Shown piece by piece: positions 1 to 11,942 of a stretch of 64,000 bases of DNA; the first letter of the stretch is position 1; each line of letters starts with the position of its first letter. Position numbers and translations under genes: made by a program. This stretch comes from Neurospora tetraspora (taxonomy: Eukaryota; Ascomycota; Sordariomycetes; Sordariales; Sordariaceae): NCBI RefSeq assembly GCF_033439725.1, contig NW_026944386.1:3968001-4032000 (forward strand), written 5' to 3'. Below the pieces are notes generated by a model. The model had not been told where the DNA came from. It ran no database searches and saw nothing but the letters and a program-made list of their open reading frames with translations.

Positions 1-936
1 TCCCATGGCGGATCTGGATCTCCAGCGTAGTCAGGTTCGCCAGCGCGTCTTCAACAGTCGGCGTGAAGAAAAGACCTGCTGGGTCGTCGTCCAGCACGCA
101 CCAAGACAGGTTCTTGATTCGCAGCGTCTTCAACCGCGCCGTCTTTCCCATCACCGATTGCATCTCGAGGTACCGGACCAGAGAACGCAAAACCCTCTCC
201 TCCGTCTCGGGCGTGGAAATACTCGGAACCGGAAGGGGTTCCTATCGCTGTGCAGCGCTACCGAGTTCAGCGGCGCAGCCAGGCTCATCTCCCGACATGC
301 GGCCAGGGTGATGCTCTCCAGCGCGGGGAACTGTTCCAGACACATGACGATCCCGTCGTAGTCACGGTTGGGCGAGTGGTCAACAGCCAAGAACTTGGCC
401 TGGTCTAGCAGGATCTCCTCGTACCGCTCACGGTCGAGGGCGATTTGCTCGGCAGACCGCCGGTGGTGGCTGATCAGCGGCGGGTAGCGGTACCGGTACC
501 ACTCCGGAGAGTGGAGATCGATCCGCCCTGATCCTTCCGGGTGGTTGACGTAGTGCGGCAGCCAATTCCGAGGGTGATCGGTTGTGTTCCAGGTGAACTC
601 TTATGGATCTCCCTCCTCGTTCAGATCCGGAGAAGACTCGAGACGCCGCCATCGCGGCTCGGCGAGTGTGTCGGTTACGTAGTAGATTGAACGCAAACAG
701 GGCGCGATGTCGGGCGAGTTGGCGAGGCGTTGGAGGTGGTCGCCGTCGCTGAGGAGGGGGGAGACGACGAGGACGGGGAAGGAGGCGCGCGTGGCGCTGG
801 GGAGGAAGCGGTGCGAGATGAGACGGCAGAGGCGGGCGGTGGGGACGGGGAGGAGGGAGAAGATGCGGTCGAGGATCTCGTTGGGGAGGGAGGCGAGGTA
901 GAGACGTTGGGGTGGGGAGGGGAGTTGGGGGTCCAT
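1..936 (-). pseudogene. F-box protein gene, interrupted and cut by window edge
   Basis: The reading starts at 936 with MDPQLPSPPQRLYLASLP and runs into an F-box at about residues 14-50 (LPNEILDRIFSLLP, then LCRLISHRFLP). F-box proteins bring substrates to SCF ubiquitin ligases through Skp1. The coding sequence goes on to the window start but is not open: an in-frame TAA lies at 601-603, directly followed in the same frame by clearly protein-like sequence (EFTWNTTDHPRNWLPHYVNH), and near 230-245 the coding sense moves to another frame (EPLPVPSISTPETEERVLRS). No intron of normal size with good borders explains either point. The tail after the F-box looks like the usual variable substrate-recognition region. 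I read it as a recently decayed host gene; sequencing error is the alternative. The 3' end lies outside the window. Confidence 0.6.
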
Positions 937-1996
937 TTTTCTTGTTTTGGTGATTGGTACTGTCTTGGTGATATCGCTTTCTGGGCAGGACGCAGGTAAG
1001 GAAGGGAAGCTACCTATGGAGGCCGATTAGGGGCGGCTTTAAGTAGCGAAGTCCGCCTGTTTTGGGATCTACTCATGGGGTTTTGGATGGGAGGATGATT
1101 CACCGACTACGGGTGAGAGCTGCTTCACGGGCTTCATGGACGCTTGAGCTCTGGCGATGTGATGCTGGAATGATTCCTACAAGCGGTCCTCAGGACGTGG
1201 CTCGTCACACCCGCCAAAGTCATTGAAGACACTCTGCGATCCGGACGTCTTCCGGACGAGAACTTGGTTTGAAGCATGTCCCATCAAAAACTTGGACTAC
1301 CTTGGAGAATCACCCTACTCATGTTTCCTGACCAGTTGCTCCGATGCAATTCTACTTTTCGAGTTCCTGTATAGCAACTGGGGAGCGGAAAGAGCGAACG
1401 ACCCGGAGCTGTTACATGTGGAAGGCGCACCCCGCTCGGATTTTTCATCCTTGTGGTTAACACTTGGCAAGACATTCCTCTTTTCTCAACCATGGAAGGC
1501 ATCAATGAAGCACTTTCCCAACCATACCTTAGAAGAGCTCGTGTCCCATGACAATCCAACGCCATGCTGTGGCGTGGTCACTGGTGACGACGTGCCATTC
1601 CAAGTCCCAATTACTCCTCGATGCACATTACGGACTATCTGTAAATGTCTGCTATTGACCTTGATGCTTTGTTACCTTCGTCCTCGAGTCTTGGTGCAGC
1701 CTATAATAAGGCGCAAAAGAGTGGAAAGACGATGCGAAATCCACCAGAAACTCGATGCACGCATCTGTCACTTAGGTTCTTCATGGCTTGATAAAACCAA
1801 TTCACAATTTCCCCCAAGTGGCTTCAGAAGAATTGTATCGAGGAATCCATCGTCCTCTTCCCGAAAGGGGGAGCTCGATCAGGTTAAGGAGTCCGGGAGG
1901 ACCCACACCTACCTGCCAAGCACGTTAGGGTGCCACCACCCCGCAAATTGGGGTACATAAGCACAGAACTCGCAAACAGTTTTCAACAACAATAAA
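937..1996. other. Intergenic, no convincing gene
   Basis: A 245-residue open frame on the plus strand (1223-1960) has no recognisable motif, a low-complexity basic tail and no splice or family support, so it is not called as a gene. The stretch probably holds the promoter of the F-box gene and the 5' flank of the tRNA. Confidence 0.4.
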
Positions 1997-2068
1997 GCGC
2001 CAATGGTCTAACGGCTAGGATTCATCCCTTCCAAGGATGAGGTGGGGGTTCGATTCCCTCTTGGCGCA
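1997..2068 (+). tRNA. tRNA-Gly, anticodon UCC
   Basis: The 72-nt sequence folds as a cloverleaf. The acceptor stem is GCGCCAA/TTGGCGC with discriminator A. The anticodon stem is CATCC/GGATG with loop CTTCCAA (anticodon TCC). The T arm has a TTCGATT loop. No intron is present. A run of seven T follows at 2071, the normal RNA polymerase III stop. The D arm (GGTCTAACGGCTAGG) serves as the A-box region and GGTTCGATTCC as the B box. Confidence 0.95.
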
Positions 2069-2070
2069 AC

Positions 2071-2077
2071 TTTTTTT
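2071..2077 (+). terminator. Pol III terminator of tRNA-Gly
   Basis: Seven T residues start two bases after the mature 3' end of the tRNA. Confidence 0.85.
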
Positions 2078-2668
2078 CTAACTTTCTGTTCACTTTTGTT
2101 GCTTGGTAGCTTGTTCTTGTTATTCTCCTTTTTCGATATTATTTTGGCTTGTTTTTCCGCGTTTATGGGGTGGGTTTTTGCTGGTAATGTTAATATGTGG
2201 TCGGTAGATTGTCATCTTTGGGCTATGAACAACATGCGGTAAACTCCGACCGAGATGACTGAGCATCGGTCCATTCAGTCATTGCTTAAATTTGCTTGCT
2301 TGCTTGCTCACACTTTTAGTCGAAAGTCGATCCAGAGAGACCTTTTATCATCCAAGTTCACACATCATTCACTCAAGCACTAGTCTAGATCCCAACTGGC
2401 TGAGTTTTTTCTAAAGAACGACGAAGTTACCACTTGATGAGGGCGGGCTTCCTCCGGTGATGCTGATGCGTATGAGTATATCGAACGAGCTGCCGCCGCC
2501 GCTCAAGAAAGAATGGCTCCACTCGCCTCTTAACGACTATTTGGATGTGCCTATCGTAAACGATACTAAAAGAAGCGAAGCAGGATGAGATGACACAGTA
2601 TTGTTTGATGTGTGCATGCATGCAAAAAGAGAAATGATACAAAGTGGACCGAAAAAAAAAAAAAAAAA
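2078..2668. other. Intergenic spacer between tRNA and 5S gene
   Basis: No gene seen. It holds a short CTTG tandem repeat near 2290-2307. Short open frames here lack any coding signal. Confidence 0.4.
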
Positions 2669-2787
2669 ACATACAACACCAGGGATTCGCTGGTCGTCAC
2701 CGACCCAACTACTAGTCTGGCCCTCACTGGCTTATCTATGGGAGAGCGGACGGGATCCCGAGTTCTCCAGTGGGTATGGTCGTATGT
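2669..2787 (-). rRNA. 5S ribosomal RNA, common class
   Basis: The minus strand reads ACATACGACCATACCCACTG at the 5' end and ends GGTGTTGTATGT, 119 nt, matching the 5S sequence I know for Neurospora. It differs by one base from the copy at 47226. A TATA element lies at 2813-2816, its first base exactly 29 upstream of the start, the known Neurospora 5S promoter position. Transcription ends in an 18-base T run on the coding strand (A run at 2652-2669). The gene is solitary, as in Neurospora, where 5S genes are scattered outside the rDNA. Confidence 0.95.
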
Positions 2788-2816
2788 GGTTTTACTTTCT
2801 TCAGCGAGGGCTTATA

Positions 2817-3370
2817 AAGAAAGATTTTGAAGTCAAACACTAGACTAGACTCTATACTGACATCTTCTCTATCATAGGTAGGTACCAAAGATGAGCCCGG
2901 TAGCACGGCTAGGTTAGTTACTGGATCTAGTGTAGAACCTGGGGTAGGTTCTGATCAATGCTACACTAGACCCAGCTAGGAACGCTGTGGTTCAAAGTCT
3001 GCAGCAGTCAGACTTATGTACTCTACAAAGCTTAAAAGATCTTCGATCAGAAGTCAAGGTACATACGTCACATTGGATCCTATGTAGGGCTGAAGTTATC
3101 AGATCACTAGGTAAGATCGGTTTGAAATTCCGTTAAGATTTGCATCAACACCATCACATCAGATAAGATTCACTGAGACGAGACCCGTCGAGATTTCATT
3201 AACAATCGCTTGCTGGTTTTTTCTATCCAAAGCAGATCTAAGTACCACTACCTCCTGTCATCCAACTCAACATCATTCGTTCCACTCCATTACATTCTAT
3301 GTATACCAACATCCCATACTCGAGCTTGCTAGGTCTAGGCTGGCAAGGGAACCGTGTCTAGTCAACCCGC
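2817..3370. other. Intergenic between 5S gene and AA1-like gene
   Basis: No gene seen. The part next to 3370 is the likely 3' UTR of the gene at 3371-3991. Confidence 0.4.
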
Positions 3371-3991
3371 TTAAGCAACGGTGCCAGCAACAGTAGCATC
3401 GGTCTTCTCGCAAACGATGTGCCTCTCGGAGTAGTTCTCGCCAATCTGCCAGTTGGGGTTAGGGCCCTTGCTCTCATCGGTGCAGGTAGTCTTGATGGTG
3501 GTGGATCCAGAAGCGGTATAACTGTTTTCCCATACATCATGTTAGTCTTTCTGTTTTTGTGTCCGATGAACAGAGTCACAGGTTACTTACGTCTCTCCCT
3601 CAGCAGGAACGATAGTCTCCTCCAAAATCAACTTGCCATCAGGCCTGTTGTACTTGAAGCTGGCCCAGCTGGCCTTGATGCCCTCAGCCGCGCCCTGGGG
3701 CGCAGTGCACGGGTAGGCGTCGTTGAACTCGTAGAAGAAATCGGGAATCTGGCTGGACTGGGCGGAGCACCCGTAGACCAGGCCGGTCTTGTCGGAGGTC
3801 AAAGTGAACTTGACGTAGCCATAGCTGTTCTGGTGGGCAGGGGTGGTGAAGACGTAGTCGGCGTGGAAGTCGAAGTCCTTGACAGTCCAGGTGAGACCGC
3901 TCTCGGTGGCCTTGGCGGTGGTGTTGGCGGGAGCAGCGGTGGCGGTGGCAGCGAGGGCCAGGGCGGAGACGGCGCGGGTGAAGTTGACCAT
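3371..3991 (-). CDS. Small secreted AA1-like (Alt a 1-type) protein
   Basis: Two exons, 3991-3591 and 3521-3371, encode 183 residues. The 69-bp intron has GTAAGT, a CTAAC branch (GACTAACATG) and an ACAG acceptor. The start MVNFTRAVSALALAATATAA is a clear signal peptide. The mature part has a repeated beta-strand pattern with several Cys, among them VYGCSAQ, YPCTAP, KTTCTDE and HIVCEKT, and resembles the AA1-like/Alt a 1 fold of small secreted ascomycete proteins. That family is extracellular and often abundant; its biochemical role is mostly unknown. I am sure of the gene and of secretion, less so of the family. Confidence 0.85.
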
Positions 3992-5787
3992 TTTGATAGA
4001 TTTGGTGGGGGTTGGTTTGGTTGGTTGGGTGGTGGTGATTAGTGATTAAGGTTTAGGTTGTAGTGTTGGAAGTGTTGGATGATGAAGCTGATGCTGGTTG
4101 AGATGAATGGATGGGCAAGAAAGAAAGGGATTCTCGAGATCTTATACTTGAAAATCTTGGGAGCGGGATGGGGACGGATGTCGGATGACGGACTGGAGTC
4201 TCGAGAAGTCGACCCAACTGATGATGATGATCCCCGTCTGCACCGAACGGGTCCTCCCTCGATGCCGCTGTTACCGTACCTGCTGGCTGTTACGTTGCTC
4301 GCTTGCCCGCCAGTTGACAATCACCTCACCAAAAGTTACCGCCACCGTCTGCCAGCTCGTATCGTCGTGGCTTGTTTTGCTTGGTGGTCCATAGACAAGA
4401 AGGGAAGTTCGGCATCCACCGACTTGTGGGGGACCGCCCGCTTGGCGGTTCAGATTTCAGGGCATCGATCTGCAGCTGCAGCTGGGAATCGAACGGAAGT
4501 CGGAACCTGAACAGATGGGGCTTTTTTCCTCCTTTCCCAAAGCGAAGCATGACGATTGCCAAGAAGATGGATGAAACCTCTCTTTCTCGTATTTCCCCTT
4601 CCCAGCGGGTTCACCAAGCGGAGTATACAGCACAAGCTAGGCTAAAAGCACCGTAGCTTCGACTGATCGTCCTGATTTGGTCCCCTAAATGCCCTAGCAG
4701 GGAAACATACGGGCTTCGCGAAGCCTCAGGGTAGCAGTGCAGGTGGCTCATTCGGCAATGGCCGAGACTAGGGGTCCAAGGGGATATACCGCTTTTTCTC
4801 AACTAGGTATAGCGCCGGGTATATCTGGCTTCGACCAACCTTCTGGTGAGTTGATGCGGGTCGCAGAGTTTCTTGGGAACGATCCAGTAACAGGATTGGT
4901 TTGAGCAAAACATTCGTATACTGTGTAAGTCCACCTTGGGCGCTTATTTCGTTGTGTAACGTGTTACTTGGGGGTTGTGGTGCGGTTCGGTGGTGGGACC
5001 TTTCCTCAACCCCCTACTCATCTTTTATGAGAGGGGGTTGACAAAAGGCTCCAACCTAGGCTGCCCGACAACCCCCAAAGATGAGGTCATCAAATGCTGA
5101 ATGGATTTTTTTTTTTTGGGAGAGGAGTTGATTGCGGGAGTCAAAGGGAGGTGAGAACTTTGATTCATCCGTTGCTACACAACGCTACACCAACACCATC
5201 GATGCCACGAGATCGTAGGTTGTCAGCGAAGGTAACATTGCAGCGGCACCGGTAGCATGGCGGTAGCGGCTCAGCAGCAAGGGCAGTGCACGATCGCAGC
5301 ATGCAGTGTCGCCCACAAATCGAACAAGACACACACAGACTTCGGGAATGATCCTTTCCACGAATCAAAGATCCCCAATTCATCTGTTTCGTAACACTTG
5401 TACGAGTGCATCGGGACCTCGGTGCCGCTGGGACCTGGAGGCTGAGTTGAGGCGACACTGGGGAGCTCGAGTCTCGCCAATCAAGTCAAAAGCCCGAAGC
5501 GGTGTGAAGAGGTGAACTTGAACGACATGAAAGGGAACGTGGGAACGTAGCATGATGTCTTTTCTAAAACGGGGACATTCTTGGTAAGAGTCGGTTTCGA
5601 TACGAACAGATATGAGCTGAGAAGGATCGGCCTATCAACTCGCTCTGAGGTTCACTGACTTGGAGCTCAGTAAGCAACCACACCCATGGACGAACGCCAG
5701 GTGACAAGGACATGAAAAATGTCTGGAAACCGTCACGGATGGAAACTGATGATGATCTACCTCGCGCTGTGGAGGTTTTACTTGTGC
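3992..5787. other. Intergenic, no convincing gene
   Basis: This stretch holds the promoter of the AA1-like gene and about 1.7 kb in which open frames overlap on both strands without domain, codon or splice support. An A/T-rich spot lies at 5107-5119. Confidence 0.35.
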
Positions 5788-7843
5788 TAGGGTCTACACG
5801 AGATCTGAGGATACGATGGCGGCCTCCGTTCCGCTTTGGGTGGGTAAGCCAAGACCTGGGCGAGGAAAAGGGGACGGTGTGAATAGGAGCATTGGCTGGA
5901 TGACCGGCAAGAACGGGATCTCCTTTTTGTTGAATTGAAGTCGACCTCAGCAAATACGCAACACCTCCTCCACTTCACCCCCGTCGAATGCATTAACAGG
6001 ACAGTCTGACAACTCGCCCGTCCTGAAGGCACCGACACGCCGGTAGACAGTCGACCCTCCTCCGGGTAGCTCTGGACATCCAGCTCCGTCTTCACCAGGC
6101 CCTTGCGCACATGGCCCTTCAGAACAATCGTGATCTCCCCCTCTTTATCAGGCCTGTACTTCGACTCAAACGGGGGATCAGGGAACTCGACAAGCTGGGA
6201 GAGGTAAGCGACGCCAGTGACCGACTCAACCAGAAACCGCTTATTCCCATCCCAGTGAGCGGGACGTTGTGTGTTCTTTTCGCTTTCCGCAATGTTCTTC
6301 AACAATTCCTGCATGTCGAGTTCCTTGGCGGCCCACGACCGCGAGGGGGCATTAGAGCCTGAGACGATGTTCTTTCGCTCGCCCAGCTCGCGGGTGAAGC
6401 GCCAGAGAAGGTCAAGCGGGTAGAGCTCGCGCCAGGTTCCGGTGACGTAGGTGAAGGAGCGGAAGTGCTCGATGGTACGGGCGATGCCGGCCATGGCGAA
6501 AAGGCGGTCGGAGGTAAAGGTTAGGGAGGTGCCGATGAAGGTCTTTGCGATCTTTTCCCAGGCGAGGAAGGAGGGAAACGTGTGCTCGATTAGGTGTCTT
6601 GCTCTGTCCTTTGCTTCGTTGGGCTCATTTTACACCTGCTGTTCTTCGGCGTTGCAGAGCGCCTCGAAGACTGTCTTGGAGGAAAAGGGGGTGTCCCCGG
6701 TGGCTCGCAAGGTAGGCTCGGTGAGGCGTTGTTGCACTCGGGGCGTGTCGGTCTTGAGCGGCCACGACTCGGCAAAGGCTTGACGACGACATTCCCAGAA
6801 GAGCTGGGGAGCTCCAAAGTATACCGCTCGCGAGGACAGGACGCTCTCCTGGAAGACCCAGCCTCGCTTGAACAGGGGCGACTGTTCCACATTCTCCACG
6901 AACGTGTTTTCGAGTAGGGAGTTGACAGCGTATATGGTGGATTTATCGTCACACACTCTGATCCGGCATGGGCTGATCTGCAATGGGTTCCTTGGGGTGA
7001 AGCAGCCATCGTTGCCGCCAGTCCCCAGTGCGGTAATGTTACAGCGTGAATGACCATAAACATCACTCATGGTAAGTCCTTCTCTTTGCCAGTCTTCCTT
7101 GGCCTTTGGACCACTTTGGATGATGCACAAGGAATCGATCCATACATACCGACATCCGAGCTGTTGGGTTATCTCATGGCATCCCGAAACGTCTTGGACA
7201 GGCTGTCATCAAGGGGTATGCTATCTTGCAACTGGGCCATGTTATCTGTCTCCAGCTTCAAGTTGTGAGCTTTCGTGGAGATGGACCAGGAATGGCTGAG
7301 CGTGAGGTAGTGTGCCTTCTTTTGGGCAAGGCCTTCCGCAGCCGAGATCACCAACCGAGGAGCTAGTTTGCCGGGTACTTCTCCCACGTCGATGAGCCGC
7401 GTAGGCAGCCATGTGGCAGTGGGGTCCTTTTGCGTGGAGGAATAACGGTTGCACTCGGGGTGGTTCTTGACGCAGTCTTCCAGCCAGTGTTGCATGGATT
7501 TGAGGACTTCGGGAGCGTCCGAGGACGGAGACAGTGGGAGGTTGGAATCACGGCCTGCTGGCGAGTACGTGTCTGGGGTTATAACGTTAGAAACAGCCTT
7601 GAACATCCCATCGAGGCAGGAAACTCACCACTTCGAACCTTCCGCAGCTGGACAGTGACAAAGTCGTCCATGATCCATGGGCCAGAGAAGTCAAAACTCT
7701 CGTTGTACCGTTCTTCCAGCCAGTCGTCCAGTCCGGCCAAATCATTCATCATATCCTCATAGTCGTTCTTGAACCCAGTCGGAGTGGATGATGCGGGAGC
7801 ACCGATCGCATAGGACGTGAGGGATCACGCCGTCTGAAGTCAT
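5787..7843 (-). pseudogene. HET-domain (heterokaryon incompatibility) gene, broken
   Basis: HET-domain proteins mediate vegetative incompatibility and programmed cell death in fungi. The likely start is ATG at 7843 (MTSDGVIPHVLCDRCSRI), with the Cys-pair lead often seen in this family. A normal intron lies at about 7572-7625 (GTGAGT, CTAAC, CCCCAG). The HET core follows: HYLTLSHSW, then YVWIDSLCIIQ, DVYGHSRCNITALG, RGWVFQESVLSSRAVYFG and LFWECR. Coding similarity persists to the C-terminal part near 5.8 kb (DRLFAMAGIARTIEHF). The reading is interrupted in several places (about three or four breaks), so no full-length protein is possible. It is one of three HET genes in the window. Confidence 0.75.
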
Positions 7844-8794
7844 ATTGGAGGGTCGCTAACGTAGGTCGCTATCGGTATCGCTTCGGAAAAGAGGAAGCTC
7901 GGCACGGAGGGGTTGTCGTTGTCGTGTGCTCGGACCCCGCGCGAGCTGACCCGAGGGAACCCATTGTCGTCCATTTTGTGGCGGATTGCTGCAACGATAG
8001 ACCTATAGGGTATAGTACCCGTTAAATTAGCCAAGAAACGCCACAACAATCCCGTCAGCGTCGCAGAGATGGGCGTCGAAGGTGGTGATATGGATTGTGG
8101 TGGTGGATGCATGGTGGTCGGTAAGCTGCCAAGAGGTGTGAGACGTCACAAGGTGGCACAGGGTGGGTGCGGGACAGCGGTTGCTAACAGACGCTAACAG
8201 GCAGCCTCGGGCAGCCTCTTCCCCCAAAAGTAGCACAAGTTGTCCTCAAGACACTCTAAGATTTGATACCTTTCCACGGTATCAAGCGATCCAAGAAGGT
8301 TCGATTACAGTCAAATCAACTCTTGGAGGTCTATTTTCCCTCATCAGTCCTTTAAGACAATTTGATCAAGGGGTTTGGGGAACTGTAATTGAAGGAGCTG
8401 TCTGCATCATGTCTTGTCATGGGGTCTCAGCGGATGGAGATGTTAGTGTCCACTACAGTAACCCAATATACAGCGCCAGGTCCCTGTAGCGTGTCGCACT
8501 CCTTCCTAAGCATTAACATGTCGACATGCCAGCTTGGGAACAAACTACAACACTTCTGTAAAAGAAACGCTTCATCAATCGAAAAGCAATAATCACGATT
8601 GATGGGACCTATGTGCTGTACCCTTGCTCCTTCCTTGGTTGTTTCTCATTCTGTCAGTCGCATGTATCATCGTCGAGTTCCTTCCTCACCCCCTGCTCTC
8701 CTGCTTCAGCTCCTCCCCATGTTGCCAAAAGAGTGATCACGGCCGTGATGACTTCCACTTCCTAGATCCGTGTACACCAAAAGCCTGCCCACCT
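7844..8794. other. Intergenic, no gene seen
   Basis: Spacer between the HET pseudogene start and the 3' end of the first CVNH gene. Short frames on both strands show no family features. Confidence 0.4.
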
Positions 8795-9484
8795 CTAATT
8801 TTCCTTCCGCCCAAAACACTCGAAATGTCCCCCTCCATTCGCAATACGTTCCGCTACTTCACGTCAGCTCCATCCATCACAGGAAAAGGGAACCGAAAAA
8901 TACTTACTCAAATTCAACGAACTCCACGTATCCCTCTTATGCCCCCCCGAATCACAAAGACAAGCCATCATATCCCCCGACATACCCCCTCCATAAAGCC
9001 AACAATCACAAAAGTCGCGGCAAAAGTTTGCTGTCCTTTTTTCACATCGTCAGCTTTCTGCCCTTCACGTCACAAAGTCCCAGTCCAGTCGGAGATGGAA
9101 AAAAACTCACCCAGATAAATCCTCAACCTTCCCATCCTTCTCCTCAAACCACTTCAATTTACTCTCTTTAGCATCAAACCAAATGCACTCGTTCAAATCC
9201 AAGTTCGTCTCGCGCCACCCGTGGAGTTTGGGGTGGGACGCCTCGTGAGAGTCGTCGGTGAGCTTGCAGATGCCGTGGATGGAGCAGGCGGCTGAGTCGA
9301 CTTGCCAGTTGACGCAGGATTTGCGGAAGGTGTCGATCATGGAAATGGGTTTTTGGATAGGGTCGGTGTTGGCGGGTTCAACAGCGGAAATGGGGGAAAT
9401 GAGGGTGAGGGTGGTGAGGGTGGTGAGAGAGGTGAAGGTGGTGAGAATGTGAGCGAGGGTGGGTGGAAGGAGTGGGAGATGCAT
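8795..9484 (-). CDS. Secreted cyanovirin-N homology (CVNH) protein, copy A
   Basis: Three exons, 9484-9111, 9035-8908 and 8853-8795, give 186 residues. The first intron uses GTGAGT and an AAAAAAG acceptor, which is weak but keeps the frame; the second runs GTAAGT to GTAG. The start MHLPLLPPTLAHILTT opens a hydrophobic leader. The first CVNH-like half has FRKSCVNW, GICKLTDD and TNLDLNECIWFD. The second has NFCRDFCDCWL, MACLCDSGGH, SSLNL and a final NGGGHFECFG. CVNH domains are two-repeat, sugar-binding folds; in fungi they occur alone or fused to other domains and their role is unclear. An in-frame ATG at 9565 is possible but precedes the signal-like sequence. Related copies follow at 10.2-10.8 and 11.9-12.6 kb on the same strand. 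Confidence 0.7.
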
Positions 9485-10197
9485 TTCGGTGGTGGTGTTG
9501 TTGGTGTAAGTCTGTGCTCGGGTTCGTTGCTGTTTGGTGAGATCTGATTTGAGGGAGTCGAGCAAAAGGATAGGATCAGGTCTAAAGTGTGATGATCTGG
9601 GTTTGGCTGAGCTTGGAGCTTATAGCTGTGAGGTTGGATGTCGGGAGTGCATAACCCGTAGCTGTCTAGGGGGATGGTGTATCACGGCCTTGGACTAACT
9701 TGGTTGCTTTCAGCATAACATGATACATCGGTATGTGAGGTATTGTGAATGGAAACTTCCACAGCTCATCGACAGCGTCGATTTCAAAGAATGTTAGTCA
9801 CTGCCCTGCGCTCGAGCCCAAATCTTTCACGCATTCCTCTGGATGTATTACGAAGTTGGGTAGTCCTTTCTTCAATGTCTACTCTGTTTCGACAGGTACT
9901 TTTAGGTTCAGTGGCAGAACTCATGGCCATGTTTTATTGGGAGCGCAATGTATCTTGTTATGATGGGAAACCAGCCTGACAAGTACGCGCTCATGATTAA
10001 GACAACCCAGATCGCTTGATAACGTCTAATAAGTATTTCACGACTTTTAAGTACTCATTTAACAATTACCTGCCTGTCCCGTGTAAAAACCTCACTTTTC
10101 CTCCCCCTGAAACTACTCATCCTGCCCACTAAGCATACTCCAATCGACCATGCTGATTCCACCAACTCATAGAGGTACTGCGGTCAAAAAGAATGAT
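9485..10197. other. Intergenic between CVNH copies A and B
   Basis: No gene seen. It serves as upstream region of copy A and downstream region of copy B. Confidence 0.4.
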
Positions 10198-10848
10198 CTA
10201 AGGTCCAAGCATTCCGAAGCATCCCAGTTGGCCATCATTATTGAAGATATGTTCAGATGTAGCGAAAGATGATCAGTTTAATATCCAGATTGTCATAATA
10301 AGGGGAGAAACCGTTGAACCAGCCTTACACAAATTGAAATCTCCTCCCCCATCCCAGTCAACCGGCTTCTGATCTCCAGTATTGCACCTAAACTTCAGTA
10401 CCCAGGACGTAGCATTGTGCGTCCATGTATCCCATGTTGGAACCTTGCAATAGTCCAGGATATCAACCCTAACACGAAATTATCGTCAGTCATGACATGA
10501 ACGGTGGGTGTTTCATTGACTTCGGGATGGCAAGACTGACAAGTTCTCTTGCCCCTGTGTACTATTCCAGCCCTGCTCATCTGCCGTGGTGGTATTGCAC
10601 GACGGGACCTTCCACACCAACTTGCTTTCCTTGACGTTGTAACCAATGCACTTTGACAGACTCAACTTGGTAGTACGGTTGCTCTTACTGTCGGCCCGCA
10701 GGCAAATAGCGCCTATGAGGAAGTGCGGCCCGAATTCAAATCCTTCGGAATAACAACTTGCTTGGAAGTTGCCATTGTCAAAAACCGAACAGTTTGAAGC
10801 TGCAACAGTGTTGATGAAAACCAATACGAGAAAGCGGAGGAGTTGCAT
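10198..10848 (-). CDS. Secreted CVNH protein, copy B, 3' end uncertain
   Basis: Exon 1 is 10848-10541 and exon 2 begins at 10468 (intron GTCAGT...GTTAG, branch CTGAC). MQLLRFLVLVFINTVAAS is a signal peptide. The first half reads FDNGNFQASCYSEGFEFG, IGAICL, KLSLSKCIGYN and LVW, the clearest CVNH match of the three. The second half has DYCKVPTW, WVLKFRCNTG and GGGDFNL. Read straight on, the frame stops at 10273 (167 residues). A conserved-looking ending, NNDGQLGCFGMLGP, lies farther on and stops at 10198-10200, where copies A and C have their last exon. However, no AG acceptor exists between the likely donor (about 10331) and that ending. Either the readthrough form is used or the last intron has lost its acceptor. 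Confidence 0.65.
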
Positions 10849-11942
10849 CTTCGTGTTCCTTAACAGCCGAGTTGGACCGGGAGCTGTTGATGATGGTGTC
10901 GAGGTGCATGAAAGCGAGCTTTGGCATGATATTAAATACTTCAACATGGATCAATCTGTGGGTAATCGCGTGTAGTAGATAATGTGCAGCACTTTCATTG
11001 CAGCAGACGGATGGGTCACAGCCTGAACTCGACACAAACGGGATTCTGAAACAAGAGGTGCATGATGAAATGGGAAGGAAACTCCATGAGTAAACGAGAT
11101 CCAGCTCAAACTGCACCATGATACATCAAGACAGGAAGAAAGATGCTTACAAACCTCGACACTTCATCAGCAGCAGCATTTATGAAGAGTATCAAAGGTC
11201 TTCACCGCCTCTCACCCCCACGTCCGACGTGTGCCCCTTATGTACCAAGAAGTGGACGTCAATCGTTCCTTCAAGGTTCTGTTGAGATGCTTTCCGATTG
11301 AGAAGTTCTCGCGCAATTTCTTCCAGTTGCCACTGTCTGTATACGCCTGCCCTGCCCGTTGTCGCTCCTTCCCTACCCCAATCAACCATTCAATGGCCAT
11401 AACCGTGTGTGTGACGACTGGCCTGGAGTCGCAACCCCCACTCTCTTGCTATTCTTGTCTTGGTATGTGCCTGTTTCCAGCAACACAAAACCTCTTGGTA
11501 CAATCCACGGCATCAAGTGAAGGTGCGAGGAATGACGTGCACCCTGTAAAGCCGCATTTGACTTCAATCGCTCGAACAACTGATGAGTTTCTTGTGTTCC
11601 GTTGCTCTCCCCCGGAAGCAGAAATCAGTTCCAATCACGATATCTTTTGCAGTTCCATTACTCGCATCTCCTCTATAAGATTTTGCTTTCCAGTCCGGCG
11701 GGCTGCACAAACTGCCCATTTGTATCTCCTCCTGCTCTTGTGGAATAGCACCAACTCCGTCTCATTCTCCCAACGTTTTCGAACAATATACGTAGTTCAC
11801 CATGTCCAGCTTCACAAGGTAGATACCTAATGACCGCCCCAAGAGATAGAAAGCTTCCGTCACCCTTGCCGTCCAAAACATCCCATGAAACCGTTCTCGT
11901 TGTAGATATGCTGGGCTATCGTAGAGCTAAGGTCAGAACTTT
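10849..11942. other. Intergenic between CVNH copies B and C
   Basis: A 199-residue plus-strand open frame (11231-11830) has no motif, no signal and no splice support, so I treat it as chance. No RNA gene seen. Confidence 0.35.

Noticed and set aside
1223-1960. 245-residue open frame, plus strand
   Set aside because: No motif, signal peptide, splice site or paralogue; low-complexity basic tail. Length alone is not enough in GC-rich DNA.
2649-2700. Poly-A tract at 2652-2669 as a retroposed mRNA tail
   Set aside because: It is the Pol III terminator (T run) of the minus-strand 5S gene.
3419-4042. 207-residue plus-strand frame opposite the AA1-like gene
   Set aside because: Gly/Val-rich mirror of a real minus-strand gene with signal peptide and intron.
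11231-11830. 199-residue plus-strand frame between CVNH copies
   Set aside because: No features and no support; likely chance.
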